A stretch of DNA of 15,673 nt from contig CAAGFE010000070.1 of NCBI GenBank assembly GCA_900769075.1, positions 1 to 15,673 on the forward strand. Direction: 5' to 3'. Under the pieces are notes generated by a model, which was not told the origin of the DNA, ran no database searches, and was given only the letters and a program-made list of their open reading frames with translations. Both the position numbers and the translations under genes were made by a program. Each line of letters starts with the position of its first letter. The first letter of the stretch is position 1. This stretch comes from Clostridia bacterium. GTDB taxonomy: Bacteria > Bacillota > Clostridia > Christensenellales > Aristaeellaceae. Shown here piece after piece: positions 6,835 through 13,530 of the stretch.

Positions 6835-7722
6835 ATGAATATCGGCATCCGGCTTCATGATACCGCCGGCACCACCCTTTCTGAACACCTTGCTGCAGCC
6901 AGGGCCCAGGGCTTCACCTGCGTGCACATCGCCATGGGCAAGGTGATTCCCGGCTTCAAGATGTCCGACGCGCCCGCGCTTTTGACGGACGAGCTGGCGG
7001 AATACGTCAGGGCGGAGCTTGCAAAGAATGGGCAGACCTGCGTGCTGCTGGGCTGCTATCTGAACCTCTGCTCCCCCGACCTGGCGGATCATGCCAAGAC
7101 CGTCGAAATCTACAAGGCGCACCTGCGCTTTGCCAAAAAGATCGGCGCGCTGCTGGTCGGCACGGAAACCGGCGCGCCCAACACCACCTATTCCACCTGC
7201 CCCGAGTGCTACACCGAGGAGGCGCTGCAGCTCTTCATTGAGCGGGTGACCCCGGTGGTGCGCTGCGCCGAGGAGGTCGGGCAGCTGTTCGCCATCGAGC
7301 CGGTCATCCGCCACATCGTGTCCACCCCCGAGCGCTGCGAAAGGGTGCTCAGGGCGGTGAACTCCCCCAATTTGAAGGTCATCCTGGACGCGGTGAACCT
7401 GCTGAGCGAGGACAACGTGGCGGACGCCAAGCCCATCATCGCGGATGGCATCGCCCGCCTGGGCCAGGACGTGGCGCTGCTGCACATGAAGGACTTCATT
7501 CCCTACGCCGATCCCCGCGGTCAGCGGCTGAAGGCCACGGTGGACAACACGGATGTGTTCAGCAACGTGGTGTCCTGCGCCTGCGGGCTGGGCGATATGG
7601 ATTACGCGCCCCTGTGCCGCCTGGCGAAGGAGCGCGGCATCCCCATGACGCTGGAAAACACCAATCCCGCCAACGCCGAGGCCGCCCGCGAGCATCTGGA
7701 GAAGATCGGGGCGAAGGTGTAA
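6835..7722 (+). CDS. Sugar phosphate isomerase/epimerase family TIM-barrel protein
   Basis: The 295 residues have the xylose-isomerase-like / AP-endonuclease-2 barrel pattern. Residues placed where the family binds its divalent metal are E155 (FAIEPVIRH), D185 (VILDAVNLL), H217 (LLHMKDF) and E274 (TLENTNPAN). GTETGAPN near residue 107 marks a preceding strand. Members isomerise or epimerise free or phosphorylated sugars and inositol derivatives; the substrate cannot be inferred. The start has AAGGAGGT (6818-6825) at 9-base spacing. The stop overlaps the start of the tRNA thiolase gene (TAATG), so the two are co-translated, although no shared pathway is evident. Confidence 0.85.
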   Translation: MNIGIRLHDTAGTTLSEHLAAARAQGFTCVHIAMGKVIPGFKMSDAPALLTDELAEYVRAELAKNGQTCVLLGCYLNLCSPDLADHAKTVEIYKAHLRFAKKIGALLVGTETGAPNTTYSTCPECYTEEALQLFIERVTPVVRCAEEVGQLFAIEPVIRHIVSTPERCERVLRAVNSPNLKVILDAVNLLSEDNVADAKPIIADGIARLGQDVALLHMKDFIPYADPRGQRLKATVDNTDVFSNVVSCACGLGDMDYAPLCRLAKERGIPMTLENTNPANAEAAREHLEKIGAKV

Positions 7723-8435
7723 TGTCCATGGATCTGCAAAGGCTGACGAGCCTGCTGCGCCAGTGTATCCAGCAGTATGACATGATTCAGCCCGGCGACG
7801 CCATCGCCGTGGGGCTTTCCGGAGGCAAGGACAGCCTGTGCCTGCTGATGGGGCTCTCCGCGCTGCGGCGCTTCTATCCCGTGCCCTTTGAGCTGCACGC
7901 CATCCATGTGGACGTGGGCGCGGGCATGCCGGAAGCGAGCATCGCGCAGATGGCGGATTTCTGCGCCCGCCAAGGGGTGCCCTTTCATCCTGTGCGGACG
8001 CAGATTTACCAGATCGTCTTTGAGGAGCGGAAGGAGAAAAACCCCTGCTCTCTGTGCGCGAAGATGCGCAAGGGCGCGCTGAACCAGACAGCCCTCGATC
8101 TGGGCTGCGGCAAGATCGCCTATGCGCACCACAAGGATGACTTCATCGAAACCAGCGTGATGAACCTGCTCCAGGAGGGCAGGTTCGACTGCTTCCCGCC
8201 GGTGACACGGCTGGACAAGACCGGGCTGCAGGTGCTGCGCCCGATGCTCTATGTGGACGAGCGGGACGTGATCGGCTTTGCCCGGAAGTACGCCCTGCCC
8301 GTGACGGCCAACCCCTGCCCGGCGGACGGGCACACCCGCCGCGAGGATGTCAAGCAGTTCATCCGGGAAAGCCGGAAGCAGTTCCCCAATATTCGGGAGA
8401 GCCTGTTCAGCGCAGTGACGGCCTTGTTCCAATAG
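7722..8435 (+). CDS. ttcA: TtcA-family tRNA 2-thiolation enzyme (PP-loop ATPase)
   Basis: The 237 residues (from ATG 7722) show the adenylating PP-loop SGGKDS at 33-38, AHHKDDFIET near residue 134, and three Cys set out as in TtcA: C109 and C112 (CSLC) and C199 (NPCPADG), which should ligate a [4Fe-4S] cluster. The family uses ATP and sulfide to thiolate tRNA; E. coli TtcA makes 2-thiocytidine at position 32. This protein is shorter than E. coli TtcA, and related Clostridial paralogues may act on other tRNA positions, so the symbol is family-level. The start overlaps the upstream stop as TAATG; the ATG at 7728 is an alternative two codons in. Transcription ends at the hairpin starting at 8441. 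Confidence 0.85.
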   Translation: MSMDLQRLTSLLRQCIQQYDMIQPGDAIAVGLSGGKDSLCLLMGLSALRRFYPVPFELHAIHVDVGAGMPEASIAQMADFCARQGVPFHPVRTQIYQIVFEERKEKNPCSLCAKMRKGALNQTALDLGCGKIAYAHHKDDFIETSVMNLLQEGRFDCFPPVTRLDKTGLQVLRPMLYVDERDVIGFARKYALPVTANPCPADGHTRREDVKQFIRESRKQFPNIRESLFSAVTALFQ

Positions 8436-8440
8436 AAAAC

Positions 8441-8486
8441 ATCCCCCGGCGGAGGCGCGTTCACCTTCTGCCGGGGGATATTTGTG
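8441..8486. terminator. Two-way intrinsic terminator between ttcA and the asparaginase gene
   Basis: The arms at 8441-8455 and 8465-8479 pair over 15 positions (ATCCCCCGGC is perfectly matched; the inner part includes G-U wobbles) around a 9-base loop. ATATTTGT follows on the plus strand and GTTTTC on the minus strand. It sits 5 bases past the ttcA stop and about 10 bases before the end of the converging asparaginase gene, so one hairpin probably serves both. Confidence 0.85.
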
Positions 8487-8489
8487 CGC

Positions 8490-9467
8490 TCAGCCCTCCT
8501 GGCGAATTTCCCCGCAAAGGTCGGAGGTCAGCAGCTCGTCGGTATTCTCCTGGGCCAGCGCCCACATCATCTTGGTTACGGCGGCCTCCGTGGTCAGATC
8601 CAGGCCGCTGATCACATCCGTCCTGAGCAGCTGCGTGCCCACCTCGTAGATGGACAGGTCGGCTTTTTCGTACATGCACTGGGTCAGCACCATGATCCTT
8701 ACGCCCTTTTCCCGTAGCATCCGCAGCTTTTCCACCAGATTCCGGCGGATGTAGTGCAGCCCGCCCAGGCCGAAGGCCTCGATCACCAGCCCGCGATAGC
8801 CCGCCTGGGCCACGAAGTCCAGCACATCCGGCTGGGTGCCTGGCACCAGCTTGAGCAGGAACACGCGGCTGTCCACCTCGGGGCGGAGCCGGTAGGGCCC
8901 GCTGATCTTCTGGGGACGCATGAACCGCACGCCCTCCGAATCCACAATGCCCGCCAGGGAACGGTTCACGCTGGAAAACGCGTCAAAGGACATGGTGTGG
9001 GTTTTGACCGCGCGGGTGCCGTGAATCAGCTTGCGGGCGAAGCACACATAGGTGCCGGGCACGCCCTTGCAGGCCGCCTCGATGGCGCAGGACAGGTTGG
9101 TTTCCGCATCCGAGAGCGGCGCGCCCAGGGGCAGCTGGGAGCCGGTGAGGATGACCGGCTTCGTCTGCCCGTGAAGCATGTAGGAAAGCGCCGCCGCGGT
9201 GTACCCCATGGTGTCCGTGCCGTGGGTGATGACCACGCCGTCGCACTCCGCCATGGCCGCGTCCACCGCGCGGGCCAGGACGCTCCACTCCTCGGGCTGA
9301 ATGTTGGAGGAATCCATCGAGAACACGTCCCGCGGGATGATTTCCACGTCCGCGCGGCAGGGGACGCTGTGGAGCATCTGGCTGGCGCGCAGGGCAGGGG
9401 ACAGGCCGTCCGGCGTCTGACGGCAGGCGATGGTTCCGCCGGTGGCAAGCAGGGCAATGCGCTTCAT
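8490..9467 (-). CDS. ansA: L-asparaginase, type I (cytosolic)
   Basis: The enzyme hydrolyses L-asparagine to aspartate and ammonia. The 325 residues start KRIALLATGGTIAC, placing the nucleophile-loop Thr at residues 9-12. The second catalytic motif THGTDTM is at 81-87, followed by PVILTGSQLPLG and the usual SMDSSNIQP loop near 50-58. No signal peptide is present, which together with length fits the cytosolic type I enzyme. The ATG at 9467 is preferred over one at 9491 because GAGGTG precedes it at about 10 bases and homologues begin at this Met. The gene is monocistronic, converges on ttcA and diverges from greA. Confidence 0.93.
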   Translation of the reverse strand: MKRIALLATGGTIACRQTPDGLSPALRASQMLHSVPCRADVEIIPRDVFSMDSSNIQPEEWSVLARAVDAAMAECDGVVITHGTDTMGYTAAALSYMLHGQTKPVILTGSQLPLGAPLSDAETNLSCAIEAACKGVPGTYVCFARKLIHGTRAVKTHTMSFDAFSSVNRSLAGIVDSEGVRFMRPQKISGPYRLRPEVDSRVFLLKLVPGTQPDVLDFVAQAGYRGLVIEAFGLGGLHYIRRNLVEKLRMLREKGVRIMVLTQCMYEKADLSIYEVGTQLLRTDVISGLDLTTEAAVTKMMWALAQENTDELLTSDLCGEIRQEG

Positions 9468-9508
9468 CAAATCAATGCACCTCGTTCTCATCCTTGAGTC
9501 CGCCCGAC

Positions 9509-9537
9509 ATTATAGCATGACGGGGGACAAACTGCAA
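9509..9537 (-). promoter_or_regulatory. Promoter of the asparaginase gene
   Basis: On the minus strand, TTGCAG (plus 9532-9537), a 17-base spacer and a perfect TATAAT (plus 9509-9514) lie about 40 bases upstream of the asparaginase start. The -35 is weak (3/6) and the -10 is perfect. Confidence 0.7.
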
Positions 9538-9582
9538 TAAGGCCGCCGCCAAATTATTCGCGGGATGACCGCCGTGAAAGCG

Positions 9583-9611
9583 TTGACATCACCCGGATTT
9601 GAGGGTATAAT
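9583..9611 (+). promoter_or_regulatory. Consensus sigma-A promoter of greA-lysS
   Basis: TTGACA (9583-9588), a 17-base spacer and TATAAT (9606-9611) match the vegetative consensus at all 12 positions. The predicted start is near 9618, leaving a GC-rich leader of about 99 nt before greA. No T-box or other recognised riboswitch is seen in the leader. Confidence 0.92.
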
Positions 9612-9716
9612 GGATCGGTAATACTGGATGACTGTGCCCTGGGCAACCGGGACGCTTCCGGCATGCGGGTGCATGGACGGTTCCCCGCCTGCCACAGATA
9701 GAAAGGAGAAACGACA

Positions 9717-10196
9717 ATGGCGAATGATAAGCGCAATGTCATGACAGAAGAAGGCCTGCGGAAACTTCAGGAACAGTATGATTACCTGATTAACGTCAAG
9801 CGCAAGGAGATCATCAACGCAATCGAGATCGCCCGCGGCTTCGGCGACCTTTCCGAAAACGCTGAATACACCGAGGCCCGCAATGATCAGGCCAAGAACG
9901 AGGCCGAGATCACCCGCCTGAAGGCCATTATTGACAACGCGGTGGTCGTCAGCGATAGCGAGATCAGCACCGACAACGTGTCCGTGGGCACCACGGTGCG
10001 CTACCTGAACGTGTCCACCGGCAAGGAGTCCGAATACGGCATCGTGGGCGCGGACGAGGCCAACCCCCTCGAGGGCCGGATCTCCAGCGAAAGCCCCATC
10101 GGCATGGCGCTGCTGGGACACCGCATCGGCGATACCATCGAGGTGGAAATCCCCCGCGGCTTCCTCACCCTGCAGATCCTTGACATTCACCGCTGA
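9717..10196 (+). CDS. greA: Transcription elongation factor GreA
   Basis: GreA enters the RNA polymerase secondary channel and stimulates cleavage of backtracked RNA. The 159 residues are standard length. The N-terminal antiparallel coiled coil (about residues 8-77) carries the tip motif FGDLSENAEY with the acidic pair D44 and E47 that helps coordinate the catalytic Mg. The C-terminal FKBP-like domain shows SSESPIGMALLGHRIGD. AAAGGAG (9702-9708) is 8 bases before the ATG. It is followed after 50 bases by lysS, an arrangement common in Firmicutes, and both are driven from the consensus promoter at 9583-9611. Confidence 0.97.
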   Translation: MANDKRNVMTEEGLRKLQEQYDYLINVKRKEIINAIEIARGFGDLSENAEYTEARNDQAKNEAEITRLKAIIDNAVVVSDSEISTDNVSVGTTVRYLNVSTGKESEYGIVGADEANPLEGRISSESPIGMALLGHRIGDTIEVEIPRGFLTLQILDIHR

Positions 10197-10246
10197 GCGT
10201 CCGCTTGGCCAAGCCGATTGATTGAAGCACAGGAGTTGTAAATCAA

Positions 10247-12187
10247 ATGACTGATTATCCCGTTACGCCCCTGACTCCGCCGCTGTCGGAGCAGGAGATC
10301 ATCCGCCGTCAGAAGCTGCAGGGCCTCATTGACGCTGGACAGAACCCTTATGCCATCACCCGTTATGATGTGACCCACCACTCCCAGGAGATCATCGACA
10401 GCCACGAGGCGCTGATGGGCCAGGAGGTTTCCGTGGCCGGCCGCATGATGTCCCGCCGCGTGATGGGCAAGGCCTCCTTCGCTTCCCTCCTGGACGGACA
10501 GGGCAGCATTCAGCTCCACGTCACCCGCGATTTGCTGGGCGAGGAAAACTACGCCGCCTTCAAGAAGCTGGATATCGGCGATATTCTGGGCGTGAAGGGC
10601 ACCGTGTTCCTGACCAAGACCGGCATGGTTTCCATTGAGGTGACCTCCCTGACGCTGCTGACCAAGTCCCTGAAGGTGCTGCCGGAAAAGTTCCACGGCC
10701 TGGTGGACACCGACCTGCGCTACCGTCAGCGCTATGTGGACACCATTGTGAACCCCGAGGTGCGCGATGTGTTCCGCAAGCGCTCCAGGATCATCGCCGC
10801 CGTGCGTGAGTTCCTGGATGGCCGCGGCTACCTGGAGGTGGACACCCCCGTGCTCCATACGCTGGAAATCGGCGCGTCCGCCCGTCCCTTCCGCACCCAC
10901 CACAACGCCCTCAATCTGCCCATGTTCCTGCGCATTGAAACCGAGCTTTGCCTCAAGCGCCTGATTGTCGGCGGCTTTGAGCGCGTGTACGAGGTCGGCC
11001 GCATCTTCCGCAACGAGGGCATGGACGCAACCCACAACCCCGAGTTTACCTCCGTGGAAACCTATCAGGCCTACGCGGATTACAACGAGATCATGGAGAT
11101 GGTCGAGGAACTGTACGAGTTCGTCGCCATGAAGGCCCTCGGCACCACCGACGTGCCCTATCAGGGCCAGATCATCCACCTGAAGGCCCCCTGGAAGCGC
11201 ATCACCATGGCGGATGCGGTGAAGGAAGCCTGCGGCGTTGACTGGACCACCTGGGCCACCGACGAGGACGCCCGCGCCTGCTGCGACGCCCGCGATGTGT
11301 ATGTGGAAAAGAACGCCAGGAAGGGTGACTGCCTGGCTGCGCTGTTCGATGAATATGTCGAGGCCAACCTGATTCAGCCCACCTTCATCATCGACTATCC
11401 CGTGGACATTTCGCCCCTGGCCAAGCGGAAGCCCGAGGATCCGACCCTCACCGAGCGCTTTGAGTTCTTCATCAACGGGCACGAGATGGGCAACGCCTTC
11501 TCCGAGCTGAACGATCCCATCGACCAGCGCCGCCGCTTCGAGGAGCAGGTCGCGGCCCGCAAGGCCCAGGGCATCAACGCCGAGGTGGACGAGGACTTCG
11601 TCAACGCCCTTGAATATGGCATGCCCCCCACCGGCGGATTGGGCTTCGGCCTGGATCGCATGGTCATGCTCCTGACCGACAGCCCCACCATCCGCGATGT
11701 GCTCCTCTTCCCGACAATGAAACCCTTGAAAGATGTAAATGCGGGAAATGATGTAGTAAATAATACTCCTGAAACCGTCTCAAATGATGTAAAGGCAGAG
11801 CCTGAAAAGATCGACTTTTCCAAAGTGGAAATCGAGCCTTTGTTCAAGGATTTCGTGGATTTTGAGACTTTCTCTAAGTCTGATTTCAGAGCCGTCAAGG
11901 TGCTTGCCTGCGAAGCAGTACCCAAGTCCAAGAAGCTATTAAAATTCACGCTGGACGACGGCACAGGCGAAAACAGGACGATTTTAAGCGGTATTCACGA
12001 GTATTACGAGACGGAAGAACTGGTCGGAAAGACCTGTATCGCTATTACAAATCTTCCGCCGAGAGCGATGATGGGCATTGATTCCTGCGGTATGCTGATT
12101 TCGGCAGTACACAGTGAGGAAGGCAAAGAAAAGCTCCATCTTTTGATGGTGGACAATCATATTCCGGCAGGCGCAAAGCTCTATTAA
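10247..12187 (+). CDS. lysS: Lysyl-tRNA synthetase (class II) with C-terminal tRNA-binding domain; composition break inside the gene
   Basis: The enzyme charges tRNA-Lys. Residues about 1-490 form a complete class II LysRS: N-terminal OB fold (VSVAGRMMSRRVMGKASFASL), motif 2 (FRNEGMDATHNPEFTSVE), GNAFSELNDP, and motif 3 (GLGFGLDRMVMLL), ending at LLFPTMKP. A linker of about 40 residues then leads to a MetG/Trbp111-type tRNA-binding OB domain (about 535-646: FSKSDFRAVKVLACEAVPKS, GIHEYYETEELVGKT, MMGIDSCGML). At 646 residues it is about 150 longer than typical bacterial LysRS. DNA is GC-rich to about 11,710 and AT-rich after it, with more AAA, ATT and GTA codons. Ribosome site AGGAG (10231-10235) has 11-base spacing. 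Linked to greA. Confidence 0.93.
   Translation: MTDYPVTPLTPPLSEQEIIRRQKLQGLIDAGQNPYAITRYDVTHHSQEIIDSHEALMGQEVSVAGRMMSRRVMGKASFASLLDGQGSIQLHVTRDLLGEENYAAFKKLDIGDILGVKGTVFLTKTGMVSIEVTSLTLLTKSLKVLPEKFHGLVDTDLRYRQRYVDTIVNPEVRDVFRKRSRIIAAVREFLDGRGYLEVDTPVLHTLEIGASARPFRTHHNALNLPMFLRIETELCLKRLIVGGFERVYEVGRIFRNEGMDATHNPEFTSVETYQAYADYNEIMEMVEELYEFVAMKALGTTDVPYQGQIIHLKAPWKRITMADAVKEACGVDWTTWATDEDARACCDARDVYVEKNARKGDCLAALFDEYVEANLIQPTFIIDYPVDISPLAKRKPEDPTLTERFEFFINGHEMGNAFSELNDPIDQRRRFEEQVAARKAQGINAEVDEDFVNALEYGMPPTGGLGFGLDRMVMLLTDSPTIRDVLLFPTMKPLKDVNAGNDVVNNTPETVSNDVKAEPEKIDFSKVEIEPLFKDFVDFETFSKSDFRAVKVLACEAVPKSKKLLKFTLDDGTGENRTILSGIHEYYETEELVGKTCIAITNLPPRAMMGIDSCGMLISAVHSEEGKEKLHLLMVDNHIPAGAKLY
11700..11735. 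other. Abrupt composition change inside lysS (probable recombination or assembly junction)
   Basis: Up to the codons for LLFPTM the sequence is GC-rich with mostly G/C third positions. From about 11,726 (TTGAAAGATGTAAATG) it turns AT-rich and stays so to the window end. The change coincides with the most conserved C-terminal peptide of LysRS and keeps the reading frame, which points to joining through shared sequence. The exact breakpoint cannot be fixed without a parental sequence. Confidence 0.75.
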
Positions 12188-12276
12188 GATGTACCGTTTT
12201 GCCTGTGAAAACGGGATGTACTTCATAGTCGGAAAAAGCCTCAAAAGTACACTTTTACATCAAATCTACATCATTT
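12188..12276. repeat. Cluster of short repeats and inverted repeats after lysS
   Basis: GATGTAC occurs at 12188-12194 and 12215-12221, flanking a perfect 7-bp hairpin (CCGTTTT 12194-12200 / AAAACGG 12208-12214). Further on are the inverted repeat AAAAGTACACTTTT (12243-12256) and two TACATC copies, the reverse of GATGTA, near 12257-12262 and 12267-12272. No U-run follows the first hairpin. The function is unknown; it may be degraded terminator or recombination debris. Confidence 0.4.
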
Positions 12277-12327
12277 GGTGCAGGAAAGTGTGCAGAGCCT
12301 AAAAAATCGCATAATTAACGGAATAAA

Positions 12328-12358
12328 TGGGCAGTCCTTAATCGGGATTGCCCATTTT
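12328..12358 (+). terminator. Intrinsic terminator downstream of lysS
   Basis: TGGGCAGTCC (12328-12337) pairs with the arm at 12345-12354 (GGATTGCCCA, one G-U wobble) around a short loop, followed by TTTT (12355-12358). It ends transcription from lysS before the acetyltransferase gene. Confidence 0.75.
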
Positions 12359-12395
12359 CAAATAAAAGAAAACAATACTATATGAGGTGTGGACT

Positions 12396-12839
12396 ATGGA
12401 TATTAAAGAGGTAAAAGAAGGTAAAAAGCAATATCTGGATTTACTGTTATTGGCGGATGAACAGGAAAATATGATAGACCGATATCTTACAAAGGGAACA
12501 ATGTATGTTTTAGAAGATGACGGAGTCAAATCTGAATGTGTTGTGTTAGATGTTGGTGGCGGAGTGCTTGAAATAAAAAACATTGCCACAGATCCACAGT
12601 TTCACGGTAAGGGCTACGGTAAAGCATTGATTGAGTTTATTATCAATAAATATCAGGGCGATTATTCGATATTGCAGGTCGGAACGGGTGAAAGCCCATC
12701 AACGATCCCTTTTTATGAAAAGTGCGGCTTTACCCGTTCTCATATTATCAAGAATTTCTTTACTGATAATTATGACCACCCGATTTATGATGGTGGTGTG
12801 AAGCTGACAGATATGATTTACTTGCGAAAAAATATATAG
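12396..12839 (+). CDS. GNAT-family N-acetyltransferase
   Basis: The 147 residues have the GNAT fold pattern: a central strand (VLEIKNIATDPQF) leading to the acetyl-CoA pyrophosphate loop QFHGKGYGKALI, then a strand ending at LQVGTGESPSTIPFYEKCGF, where the FYEKCGF element is the usual C-terminal motif. The substrate is unknown; small-molecule and protein targets are both possible. Start ATG 12396 is chosen because GAGGTG (12384-12389) lies 6 bases upstream; an in-frame GTG at 12387 would overlap that site. It is AT-rich and unlike the left part of the window. The next gene, an Xre-type regulator, follows after 107 bases on the same strand. Confidence 0.88.
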   Translation: MDIKEVKEGKKQYLDLLLLADEQENMIDRYLTKGTMYVLEDDGVKSECVVLDVGGGVLEIKNIATDPQFHGKGYGKALIEFIINKYQGDYSILQVGTGESPSTIPFYEKCGFTRSHIIKNFFTDNYDHPIYDGGVKLTDMIYLRKNI

Positions 12840-12876
12840 GAACAAGTTTGTGACTAACATATCCAATGTTAATATG

Positions 12877-12900
12877 CGTTGCTTGTAGCAACGGATTGTT
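12877..12900 (+). terminator. Weak hairpin after the acetyltransferase gene
   Basis: CGTTGC (12877-12882) and GCAACG (12888-12893) form a perfect 6-bp stem with a 5-base loop, followed by GATTGTTTTG. The U-run is poor, so this may be a weak terminator or may only overlap the promoter of the next gene. Confidence 0.35.
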
Positions 12901-12911
12901 TTGAATACAAT
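12883..12911 (+). promoter_or_regulatory. Possible promoter of the first Xre gene
   Basis: TTGTAG (12883-12888), a 17-base spacer and TACAAT (12906-12911) lie about 40 bases before the GTG start. The -10 is good (5/6) and the -35 poor (3/6). It partly overlaps the weak hairpin at 12877-12893. Confidence 0.4.
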
Positions 12912-12946
12912 AATGGTAACGACTGAAAGAAAGGTGGTTATCCATA

Positions 12947-13456
12947 GTGTTAAATGAAAATATTAAATCTATCAGAAAGTCAAAAGGACTTTCGCAGGAG
13001 GAACTCGCTATCAAACTAAATGTAGTGCGGCAGACAATTTCTAAATGGGAAAAAGGCTTATCTGTTCCTGATTCCGATCTGTTGATTTCCCTATCAGAAG
13101 TGTTAGAAACTCCCGTAAGCACTTTGCTTGGAGAAACGATTGATGAGCCAAAGCCGGATGATTTAAAAGTGATTTCCGAAAAGTTGGAGGTCATAAATCT
13201 ACAGCTCGCCAAAAGGAAAGAGGCGAGACGAAAAATATTTCATTGGGGTTTTATCTCATTGTGTGCGTTGATCGTAATTGTTTTTGCGGTTATATTCGTG
13301 CTGAACAGTCCATACTTGGGGTGGGATTACAGTAAACCCGAAACCGAAGTTATGGGAGTAGGCTTTCACGCATTGGAGTGGCTGTTCGTAAGATTAGCAC
13401 CTATTGTCCTGATTGGCTCAGTTATCGGAGCTGTTTTGACACGAGAGAAAAAGTAA
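12947..13456 (+). CDS. Xre-family HTH regulator with two C-terminal membrane segments
   Basis: The 169-residue protein has an N-terminal Cro/C1-type HTH (about residues 5-62: GLSQEELAIKLNVVRQTISK, then SVPDSDLLISLSEVLETPVS). A short charged linker (about 65-96) leads to two hydrophobic segments (about 97-119 and 145-164), so the DNA-binding head is probably tethered to the inner face of the membrane. The start is GTG 12947, supported by AAAGGTGG (12930-12937) about 9 bases upstream; homologous regulators start at this position. It lies between the acetyltransferase and a second Xre gene. Its signal and target are unknown; sensing of envelope stress or a membrane-active compound is a guess. 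Confidence 0.85.
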   Translation: MLNENIKSIRKSKGLSQEELAIKLNVVRQTISKWEKGLSVPDSDLLISLSEVLETPVSTLLGETIDEPKPDDLKVISEKLEVINLQLAKRKEARRKIFHWGFISLCALIVIVFAVIFVLNSPYLGWDYSKPETEVMGVGFHALEWLFVRLAPIVLIGSVIGAVLTREKK

Positions 13457-13461
13457 CCTGT

Positions 13462-13484
13462 ACAAGCAACAGCGGGTTGCTTGT
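13462..13484 (+). terminator. Intrinsic terminator after the first Xre gene
   Basis: ACAAGCAAC (13462-13470) and GTTGCTTGT (13476-13484) form a perfect 9-bp stem around a 5-base loop. TTGT follows. It begins 5 bases after the stop codon. Its tail overlaps the -35 of the next promoter. Confidence 0.6.
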
Positions 13485-13511
13485 TTGTAGAATGCACACA
13501 TATTATAATAT
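13481..13511 (+). promoter_or_regulatory. Promoter of the zinc-ribbon Xre gene, with an overlapping palindrome
   Basis: TTGTTT (13481-13486), a 17-base spacer and TATAAT (13504-13509) form a good promoter. The -10 lies inside the perfect 12-bp palindrome ATATTATAATAT (13500-13511), which could be an operator for one of the adjacent dimeric HTH proteins, though AT-rich palindromes also arise by chance. Confidence 0.6.
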
Positions 13512-13530
13512 TTACAAGGTGGTGATTTTA

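Noticed and set aside
9618..9716. Riboswitch or T-box in the greA-lysS leader
   Set aside because: The leader is GC-rich and can fold, but no known core motif or leader ORF is visible, and no terminator hairpin with a U-run is present.
10204..10213. Palindrome CTTGGCCAAG between greA and lysS as an operator
   Set aside because: It is a single 10-bp palindrome inside an operon, not near a promoter, and is expected by chance in GC-rich DNA.
10187..11482. 431-residue minus-strand frame opposite lysS
   Set aside because: The plus strand encodes an unmistakable LysRS here, and the antisense frame is a codon-bias shadow.
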